Shown here piece by piece: positions 57,870 to 64,000 of a stretch of 64,000 bases of DNA; the stretch's first letter is position 1, and each line of letters begins with the position of its first letter. Source of the DNA: Agaribacterium sp. ZY112 (GTDB taxonomy: Bacteria; Pseudomonadota; Gammaproteobacteria; Pseudomonadales; Cellvibrionaceae); the NCBI RefSeq assembly GCF_041346925.1, contig NZ_CP166840.1, positions 1,913,501 through 1,977,500 of the forward strand. The letters are read 5' to 3'. The notes beneath the pieces were generated by a model. That model did no database searches and was not told where the DNA came from. It saw nothing but the letters and a program-made list of their open reading frames with translations. Position numbers and translations under genes: made by a program.

Positions 57870-58210
57870 TAAAAAGCTCCGCAAATCCATTCGATGTCGT
57901 TGGCGCTAATGGCCACGACATCAAAACGGCAAGCTGTAGTGAGTTCGTTTATTTGTAAATAGTATTCGGCACTATGACGAACTTTTGTTTGTTTTTGTAT
58001 GGTGACAGATGCGGCGGCACCACCATAAGCATGATTTTTTCGGTAGCGGACTTCGACAAAAACTAGAGCGTCTTTGTCGAGCATGATGAGGTCTATTTCA
58101 CCATGCTTACATGAAAAGTTCTGCTCTCGAAACGTTAGGCCTTTGTGTTCAAGGTGGTGGCGAGCCTGTTGCTCGGCCTGCTTGCCTATATCTCTACTAT
58201 TGATGGGCAT
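57869..58210 (-). CDS. yraN: YraN family endonuclease-like protein (UPF0102)
   Basis: 113-aa protein with a restriction-endonuclease-like fold: GKQAEQQARHHLE, the GEIDLIMLD and VFVEVRYRK core, and IQKQTKVRHSAEYYLQ. Function not established. It overlaps the lpoA end by 14 bp and diaA by 1 bp. Confidence 0.92.
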   Translation of the reverse strand: MPINSRDIGKQAEQQARHHLEHKGLTFREQNFSCKHGEIDLIMLDKDALVFVEVRYRKNHAYGGAAASVTIQKQTKVRHSAEYYLQINELTTACRFDVVAISANDIEWICGAF

Positions 58211-60185
58211 TTGTTTCTGTTTTTAGTTCAATTGCACGCCCATTTTTAATTTCGCCAAAATTCTGCTGACGAATAATACGTAAGTCCGAGTTAATGCTTA
58301 ATTTACCCGTGCTGCCATAAAATTGAGCCTGAGGAATATTTTTTAATTGCTCCAATCTTGGGTAGATGTGATAAGCATCGACCCCTAAGGCATAGAGTTG
58401 TTGAAGGGCTGCAAGGTTGGCTCCGTTTTGTGCTATGTCTTGCTGCTCTTTAATAGTGTTATCGAGTAGCCATGGCATGCTAGAGAAGCGTAGACCGTTT
58501 AAATCGCTGAGTTTTTTGCTGCTTTTGCCTTCATAAACTTGGCTGCTTGCATATACCGGAATGTCACCGGCGTAGTGGTAAGACAATAAAGGTAATAATT
58601 GGCGAGCTTGTGTTGGTCGAGCAAGTAAGAAAATAAAGTCTATGTCTTTACGCTTACGAGGCTCAAATTCAAGCTTTTGCTTCAATAGGCGCTGCATTTG
58701 CTGGTGTCTGGCCTTGCTTTGGTCGACAGCAACAGCAGACTCAATGAGTTTTGAGTAGGCGCGTTGTTCTTTATACGTCTCTTGCCCAAGGATGTTGCCA
58801 TCTAGTGCTTGCCATTGGCTGCTGAAGGTATCTGCACCACGTTTCCCCCAGCTATTGTTGGGCGTAATGATCAAGCCTTGTCGGTGGCCGTCGCGCCAAA
58901 CGCGTTTTGCAATTTGCTCAGCTTCGTCTTCAATGGCCAAGCTGAACTGGTAGAGCCTAGCCGTACTAGCTGCTTCTTGCTCAGTGCTTGCGGGATCCGA
59001 TGTTACTGTTGTTTCACTCTGAGCGGGATTGAACTCTGTAGGGCGTTCACCTAATGAGTTTTCTCTTTGCTCATTTACGTTTGTTTTTAAGGGCTCTTTA
59101 CTGGCTGTATTTAAGGCGAGCGTTGTTACTTTACGCTCTGGGTAATTACTTAAACTGAGAATTTGTTTTTTACTTAATGGCCCAATGATGAGTTCGGCTC
59201 CTTCAGCCACCGCCTTATCGTAGAGGGCAGTGATGTCATCGGTATTACTATCAAAAAAACGCAGCTCAGGCGTTAGTGGTGATGTTTGTAGGTCATTATA
59301 ATAAGCCGCCAAAAGGCCTTCTTGGATGGCCTTGCCTAAACTTTCAAGCTTTCCAGATAGCGGTAGAAGCACCGCTATCTGCTGAACTTGTTGATCGGCT
59401 AGTTGCAGAATAACAATTAAGTCAGCCGGTAGAAGTTGATTAGCCGGGTGTGTAGGCCAGTTCATTTGCCATTGCTGAATTTCCTGGATTTGTTGGCGAT
59501 AGTTGGCAGCATTACGTTTGCTTAATGCTGCAAGTGAATACCAGCCTGCTTTTACTTGGTTTGTTTCTTCTTGGCTTAGTCTGGTTAGTTCGCTTTCATC
59601 CAGTTCGGCTAGGTATTCCCATAGTAGGTCGTGATTTAATTGCGCGCGCTCATCGTCGGTTTTAAGAAGAAGGCCAAGTGCAATGCGCTGTTCAAATGCA
59701 CGGATATAGTTGTCTTGATCAAACATGAGTGTTGCACGCTGATCGAGTAGCTTGATCCGAAGTTCAGAGTATTGGGTATCGACATTCTGATCTAGCTTTG
59801 CGTCAAATAGATAGCGTTGGGCAAGATAGGGTTCCCCGTCTTTTAGGGCAACGGCACTTTTTAGAAGTGTGAGTCGTAAATATTGATTTTCATTGGTCTT
59901 GCTTTGCTCGATACTGTCAAGCAAGGTGTGGCAGCGGTCGATCTGGCCTTGCTTAAATAAGAACTCTGCTGCATTTAATTGCCGTATGATGCGTTCGGTT
60001 ATAGGTAGCGTTGAAGCTTCTTCTAAGTAGCTGTCTATATTGTTACTACTTAGCTCAAAATCACTGGCATTTTGCTGGGTGGGGGTTGAACCACAGCTGC
60101 CTAGGAGTAGGGCTGCGCCAACACATGTTGCCGCTATTAGGCTTTTACTTTGGTTTAGCTTAATTCTTGAACTAAAAAACATCAT
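58197..60185 (-). CDS. lpoA: Penicillin-binding protein activator LpoA
   Basis: 662-aa outer-membrane lipoprotein that reaches through the periplasm to activate PBP1A. The lipobox Cys31 (LLLGSC) precedes a TPR-like helical domain (about residues 45-260) and a periplasmic-binding-like domain (from VLLPLSGKLESLGKAIQEGLLAAYY onward). A linker of about 50 low-complexity residues interrupts the second domain (about 365-415). Divergent from rsmI, as in Escherichia coli and Pseudomonas. Confidence 0.93.
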   Translation of the reverse strand: MMFFSSRIKLNQSKSLIAATCVGAALLLGSCGSTPTQQNASDFELSSNNIDSYLEEASTLPITERIIRQLNAAEFLFKQGQIDRCHTLLDSIEQSKTNENQYLRLTLLKSAVALKDGEPYLAQRYLFDAKLDQNVDTQYSELRIKLLDQRATLMFDQDNYIRAFEQRIALGLLLKTDDERAQLNHDLLWEYLAELDESELTRLSQEETNQVKAGWYSLAALSKRNAANYRQQIQEIQQWQMNWPTHPANQLLPADLIVILQLADQQVQQIAVLLPLSGKLESLGKAIQEGLLAAYYNDLQTSPLTPELRFFDSNTDDITALYDKAVAEGAELIIGPLSKKQILSLSNYPERKVTTLALNTASKEPLKTNVNEQRENSLGERPTEFNPAQSETTVTSDPASTEQEAASTARLYQFSLAIEDEAEQIAKRVWRDGHRQGLIITPNNSWGKRGADTFSSQWQALDGNILGQETYKEQRAYSKLIESAVAVDQSKARHQQMQRLLKQKLEFEPRKRKDIDFIFLLARPTQARQLLPLLSYHYAGDIPVYASSQVYEGKSSKKLSDLNGLRFSSMPWLLDNTIKEQQDIAQNGANLAALQQLYALGVDAYHIYPRLEQLKNIPQAQFYGSTGKLSINSDLRIIRQQNFGEIKNGRAIELKTETNAHQ

Positions 60186-60245
60186 TCACACGGTATCTGT
60201 ATTATTAAACAATACGTCTATGTATTTAGCTTGGAACTATAACAA

Positions 60246-61091
60246 ATGAGTAAAGATGGTGTCCTCTATATTGTCGCGACTCCTATTGGTAACCTCGACG
60301 ATCTCTCGGTTAGGGCATTAAATACCCTGAAGTCAGTGGATCTGATCGCAGCTGAAGATACCCGTCACAGTAAGCGACTTATGAACCATTTTGGTATCGA
60401 TACAAAGCTCATTGCCTATCATGATCACAGTAGTGAGCAGAAAAGTGCACAGCTAATTGAGCGTTTGGCTGCGGGTGAAAAGATTGCGCTAATTTCGGAT
60501 GCGGGAACCCCTCTTATTAATGACCCAGGTTATCGTATAGTTAGCGAGGCTCGTGAGCTGGGCTTAACCGTGGTGCCCGTGCCAGGCCCCAGTGCGCCTA
60601 TTACGGCGCTTAGTGCCTCGGGCTTGCCTACTGATAGCTTTGCCTTTGTCGGTTTTGTGCCAGCTAAGTCGCATGCTAGAAAACAGTTTTTTGAGCGCCA
60701 CGGTGCGGCAGCTCATACGTTGGTTTGTTTTGAGAGTCCTCATAGGGTGTTAGCTTCTATAGAGGAGGCGGTTGAGGTGCTTGGTGGCGAGCGAAAAGCT
60801 GTACTTGCTAGAGAGCTGACTAAAACATTTGAGACTTTTTTGGGGGGCACTTTAGGTGATATTCATGCTGCGCTTATGGCTGATGGCAATCAATGTCGTG
60901 GTGAAATGGTGTTAATGATCAGTCCTGCGGAGAAAGAACAGTGTGTTCTCGAGATAGACGAACCTACTGAGCAAATGCTTATGGCTTTGTGTGATGAGTT
61001 GCCACCTAAAAAAGCGGCGAGTCTTGTCAGTCAGTTTAGTGGGGTACCGAAAAAGCTTTTGTACCAGAGGGCGGTCGAATTAAAGTCTTAG
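60246..61091 (+). CDS. rsmI: 16S rRNA (cytidine-1402-2'-O)-methyltransferase RsmI
   Basis: 281-aa SAM-dependent methylase of the tetrapyrrole-methylase fold acting on the P-site region of 16S rRNA. LYIVATPIGNLDDLSVRAL, AAEDTRHSKRLM, LISDAGTPLINDPG, VPVPGPSAPITALSASGLP and LARELTKTFE are diagnostic. Monocistronic, divergent from lpoA. Confidence 0.97.
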   Translation: MSKDGVLYIVATPIGNLDDLSVRALNTLKSVDLIAAEDTRHSKRLMNHFGIDTKLIAYHDHSSEQKSAQLIERLAAGEKIALISDAGTPLINDPGYRIVSEARELGLTVVPVPGPSAPITALSASGLPTDSFAFVGFVPAKSHARKQFFERHGAAAHTLVCFESPHRVLASIEEAVEVLGGERKAVLARELTKTFETFLGGTLGDIHAALMADGNQCRGEMVLMISPAEKEQCVLEIDEPTEQMLMALCDELPPKKAASLVSQFSGVPKKLLYQRAVELKS

Positions 61092-61125
61092 TGTTCTCTT
61101 TTCTTTTACCTGAGTGCCGCTTGCC

Positions 61126-62232
61126 TTAGTCTGGCAAATAAAGGCTGCCAAGCACTGCGCTACGTTTGGCACCGGTAACGCTTGGGATGTTTCCTGTTTG
61201 GCGTGTTATAAAGCGCTGGGCTAACCAAGCAAAGGCCGCAGCTTCCATCCAGTCCGGGTTTATACCTAGCTCGGCACTTGAGCACAATTGGCTTTTAGAG
61301 TATTTGCTAAGGCGCTGCATGAGGTATTTATTGTGGATGCCTCCTCCTGATACATAGACCTTTAAGCCCTGGGCTTGCTCATTAAGCTCATTGGCAATGC
61401 TGATAGCGCTTAGCTCAACTAAGGTGGCCTGAACATCCTCGGGGCTTATGGGGTGTTCTTGCTCGACAATACTATCAAGCCAGCCGAGGGTGAACTCCTC
61501 TTTGCCTGTGCTCTTTGGGGCTCTTTTAGAAAAATAGCTGTGTTGTAATAGCAGCTTTAATAGCTGCTCTGAGCACTGTCCTGTTTTGGCCCAGCTGCCG
61601 TTTTTGTCATAGCTTTGCTTATGCTGTTGATGATGCCTGCGAAACCAAGCGTCAATAAGGCCGTTGCCTGGCCCGGTGTCCCAGCCTTGCACCTCTGTAT
61701 CGATAAGGCTGATGTTGGCAATACCACCGATATTTAAGAAGGCACACTTTTCCCCTTGGGCAAGAAAGGCATTAAATGCTGGGCTTAGAGGAGCGCCTTC
61801 ACCGCCTAGAGCAATATCTTTACGGCGAAAATCGGCAACGACTTCAATGCCGCATTGAGTTGCAAGTAAGTTCGCATCGCCAATTTGTAGTGTGAAGCCT
61901 TTATCTAAGTTAGGGCGATGACGAATGGTTTGCCCGTGGCAGCCGATTGCTCGAATTGTGCTAGGTTCTATTTGGTTTTGCTGTAGTAGGCTCTTAACGG
62001 CTTGAGCGTATGCTTCAGCCAAAGCAATATCAACTTGCCCAAGCCTGTCAATTTCATTGTTTGCAGGCTCGAATAAGTCGAGTATCTGCTGCTGCAGATC
62101 ACTGTCAAAAACCGCTTCGTGGTGAGCAATTAGTTTTATCGAGGTGTTATCTATTTCTAGCAAGGCAGCGTCGATTCCGTCAACGCTGGTGCCGCTCATT
62201 AAGCCGATATAGCGTTCAGGTCTTGAACTCAT
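61126..62232 (-). CDS. anmK: Anhydro-N-acetylmuramic acid kinase AnmK
   Basis: 368-aa kinase recycling peptidoglycan anhydro-MurNAc to MurNAc 6-phosphate. N-terminal phosphate loop GLMSGTSVDGIDAALLE, CHGQTIRH, FLNIGGIANISLI, DTGPGNGLIDAW and VSGGGIHNKYLM are present. It overlaps the M23 peptidase gene by 4 bp (ATGA), giving a coupled peptidoglycan turnover pair. Confidence 0.96.
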   Translation of the reverse strand: MSSRPERYIGLMSGTSVDGIDAALLEIDNTSIKLIAHHEAVFDSDLQQQILDLFEPANNEIDRLGQVDIALAEAYAQAVKSLLQQNQIEPSTIRAIGCHGQTIRHRPNLDKGFTLQIGDANLLATQCGIEVVADFRRKDIALGGEGAPLSPAFNAFLAQGEKCAFLNIGGIANISLIDTEVQGWDTGPGNGLIDAWFRRHHQQHKQSYDKNGSWAKTGQCSEQLLKLLLQHSYFSKRAPKSTGKEEFTLGWLDSIVEQEHPISPEDVQATLVELSAISIANELNEQAQGLKVYVSGGGIHNKYLMQRLSKYSKSQLCSSAELGINPDWMEAAAFAWLAQRFITRQTGNIPSVTGAKRSAVLGSLYLPD

Positions 62233-63593
62233 AAGGCCTTGTTTTGTGAGCCTTTGCTGTTTAGCGCAAGCAGGGTTGCAGTCTCGGCTTCAAGCTGGAC
62301 AACTAAAGGTTGAGTCTGTCGATGAAAATCATCGATGATCTTTGTTGAGATCGATTCTGCTTTAGGGAGCTTCTGCACGATGGTGCGAGGGTTGCGATGG
62401 GCGCCATTAAGAAGGAACTCATAATGCAGGTGGGGGCCGGTTACTCGTCCAGTAGCGCCAACTGTGCCGATAACTTGTTTTTGGCGTACGCGCTGGCCAG
62501 TTTTTACTTTGCGCTTATGAAGGTGTAAGTATTTGGTTTGTACTCCACCGCCGTGTTGAATCACAACGTAATTACCATTGTATTTGCTGTAGCCTGATTT
62601 GATGACTTTACCGTCACCGCTTGACCATACTGGCGTGCCTGTTTTAGCTGCGTAATCTATACCTCTGTGAGGTTTAACTGTTTTAGTCACAGGGTGAAGT
62701 CGGCGGGGGTTGAAGTTGCTACTTATACGACGAAAATCGACCGGTGCGCGCAAGAAGGCTTTTTGCATGCTTTTGCCTTCTGGTGTGTAGTATTGGCTTC
62801 GGCCGTCTGTATGTACATAGCGAACAGCGCTGAATACTTGGCCTTGGTTGATAAACTCTGCTGATAATATCGGCCCGTTACGAAGTTTTTCCCCGTCTAA
62901 AAAGTGTTCTTCATAGAGGATGCGGAAGCTGTCGCCTTTACGTATATCTAAGGCAAAATCGATATCCCAGCCATAAATTTCTGCCAGCTCCATAATAAGC
63001 TTGTCATCCATGCCTGCATCAGTGCCTGCTAGATAAAGGCTGCTATTGATAATGCCAGTGCGCGCAGCGATTCTAATGTCAGGCTCACGTAATTCTTTTT
63101 CAAGGCTGTAGCGTTCGTTGTCTTTGCTAAAGGTGTAGCGTTCAAGTTTGCTTAATACATAACTAAGCTGTTCTATATCGCCCTCTTTATTCAAGCTAAA
63201 TTCGAGTGTCTTACCTGGCAGGAGCTTATTAAAGCTAGCTTTATCATCGGTAGCTGCAAGAAAGTTCATCATCTTTCTGTCATTTAAGCCTGCTCGCTTA
63301 AATAGACTTGAAAGAGTGTCCCCGTTTCTGATCTTCAGTTTTTCTGTTCGCCACTGGGCAGCGCTATTCGTTTGCGGAGCTGATTCTGCAATGGTGGGCG
63401 CAATTGATGGGCTGCTAACGGTAACTGGTAGGCTTATTGTGGTGCGTTGGCGCTCAGGAGTCTTGTTGTTACTCAAAAGCTGTGTGCTTAGTAGGATTGC
63501 ACCAAGGCCGGCCACTGCCGCAAGGTGTAACTTCGGTATGCGAGAAATAAAGGCCGTTACCGAACTTTTCTTTATCTTTTCAACAAGTTCCAT
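62229..63593 (-). CDS. mepM: LysM/M23 peptidoglycan DD-metalloendopeptidase (MepM-like)
   Basis: 454-aa envelope hydrolase. One N-terminal helix (about 25-42), an OapA/LysM-like unit (about 85-135, KIRNGDTLSSLFKRAGLN), and the M23 domain at about 280-420 with zinc ligands in HRGIDYAAKTGTPV and GPHLHYEF. Family members cleave D,D-crosslinks during growth. Located divergently from tyrS, with anmK behind, as in many gammaproteobacteria. Confidence 0.92.
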   Translation of the reverse strand: MELVEKIKKSSVTAFISRIPKLHLAAVAGLGAILLSTQLLSNNKTPERQRTTISLPVTVSSPSIAPTIAESAPQTNSAAQWRTEKLKIRNGDTLSSLFKRAGLNDRKMMNFLAATDDKASFNKLLPGKTLEFSLNKEGDIEQLSYVLSKLERYTFSKDNERYSLEKELREPDIRIAARTGIINSSLYLAGTDAGMDDKLIMELAEIYGWDIDFALDIRKGDSFRILYEEHFLDGEKLRNGPILSAEFINQGQVFSAVRYVHTDGRSQYYTPEGKSMQKAFLRAPVDFRRISSNFNPRRLHPVTKTVKPHRGIDYAAKTGTPVWSSGDGKVIKSGYSKYNGNYVVIQHGGGVQTKYLHLHKRKVKTGQRVRQKQVIGTVGATGRVTGPHLHYEFLLNGAHRNPRTIVQKLPKAESISTKIIDDFHRQTQPLVVQLEAETATLLALNSKGSQNKAL

Positions 63594-63794
63594 AACTTAT
63601 TTGTATAACTCATAGGTAAAGCATGTGCAGTGATTCCCGTTATATCAAAGTTCAGCACATTTTTCATCTATCTGAGAGCTTGCTATAGCTATCTCTCGGA
63701 GGCCCTTGTATTTGTAAATAGTTAAGGTAAGGTTCCGGCTTTTGCCCATTTTTAGGGGCATTACCATATAAATGTAGTAATAGGGTTGTTATTC

Positions 63795-64000
63795 ATGTCG
63801 GCGCAGAACTCAGAATTGTTGCAAGACTTACAAGCACGTGGCTTGGTTGCTCAAATGACCTCGGAGGAGGCCTTGGTAGAGCATCTATCGGGGCAGGGGC
63901 GAACTTTGTATTGTGGCTTTGATCCCACTGCAGATAGTTTGCACATTGGTAGTTTGGTTCCTTTGTTGACCTTGAAACGCTTTCAGCAAGCTGGTCATAA
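63795..64000 (+). CDS. tyrS: Tyrosyl-tRNA synthetase TyrS, N-terminus only
   Basis: First 68 codons of TyrS; the frame runs off the right edge. It begins with a short helical stretch, then [36 protein letters not shown] (the HIGH-type motif reads LHIGSL) and [17 protein letters not shown] 63795 is the only reasonable start. The 201-bp gap to the divergent M23 peptidase gene holds promoters that I could not fix and a weak repeat near 63672-63699. Confidence 0.95.
   Translation, partial: MSAQNSELLQDLQARGLVAQMTSEEALVEHLSGQGRTLYCGFDPTADSLHIGSLVPLLTLKRFQQAGH

Overview
The window is a 64 kb piece of chromosome from a gammaproteobacterium. It looks closest to the Pseudomonadales/Cellvibrionales side, probably marine or aquatic. 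That placement is inferred from gene order and protein families visible here, not from a database search. Base composition is moderate, in the high forties percent GC by eye, and coding density is high. I see no tRNA, rRNA, CRISPR array, insertion sequence, prophage or integrase. Nearly every gene belongs to a recognised core family, and much of the order resembles the mreB-to-rsmI part of Pseudomonas genomes.

Layout. 1-2.1 kb: wrbA (cut by the left edge) and an ArsC-like reductase, divergent from a YihY-family membrane protein. 2.1-7.5 kb: a TonB-dependent receptor, rhlB, and a two-receiver response regulator with a degenerate GGDEF domain. 7.5-14.7 kb: a minus-strand thiamine operon, thiC-thiO-GFA-thiS-thiG-thiDE-thiF, headed by a TPP riboswitch. 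14.8-17.0 kb: an unrecognised lipoprotein and a UPF0114 membrane protein. 17.0-21.4 kb: gatC-gatA-gatB-PA4642-like-cysZ. 21.5-30.2 kb: mreBCD-maf-rng-yhdP for cell shape, RNA processing and envelope lipid transport. 30.3-40.0 kb, minus strand: Ca2+/Na+ antiporter, kdsD, kdsC, lptC, lptA, lptB, rpoN, ptsN, rapZ, ptsO, mgtE, darP, combining LPS supply and export with the nitrogen PTS and sigma-54. 40.1-44.4 kb: mlaC, ibaG, murA, hisG, hisD. 44.4-46.0 kb: degS-like protease and zapG, minus strand. 46.2-52.7 kb: zapE, rplM-rpsI, petA, a fused cytochrome b/c1 gene, sspA-sspB. 52.9-56.7 kb: a Yip1 protein, then lemA and an M48 metalloprotease. 56.7-64 kb: dolP, diaA, yraN, lpoA, rsmI, anmK, a LysM/M23 peptidase, and the start of tyrS.

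The genes largely serve envelope biogenesis: peptidoglycan (murA, mreBCD, lpoA, anmK, M23 peptidase), LPS (kdsCD, lptABC), lipid asymmetry (mlaC, yhdP, dolP) and envelope stress (degS, M48). With them come translation (gatCAB, rplM, rpsI, rsmI, darP, tyrS), respiration (petA and the b/c1 fusion) and thiamine synthesis.

I found no clearly new multi-gene system. The points most worth a second look are the single-ORF cytochrome b/c1 fusion with a two-helix insert; mreC, which has no ATG/GTG/TTG start ahead of its membrane anchor but has a well-placed AUU; losses from conserved blocks (hpf between rpoN and ptsN; mlaFED and mlaB around mlaC); a degenerate GGDEF effector; a GFA-family gene inside the thiamine operon; and paired long hairpins between lemA and the M48 protease.
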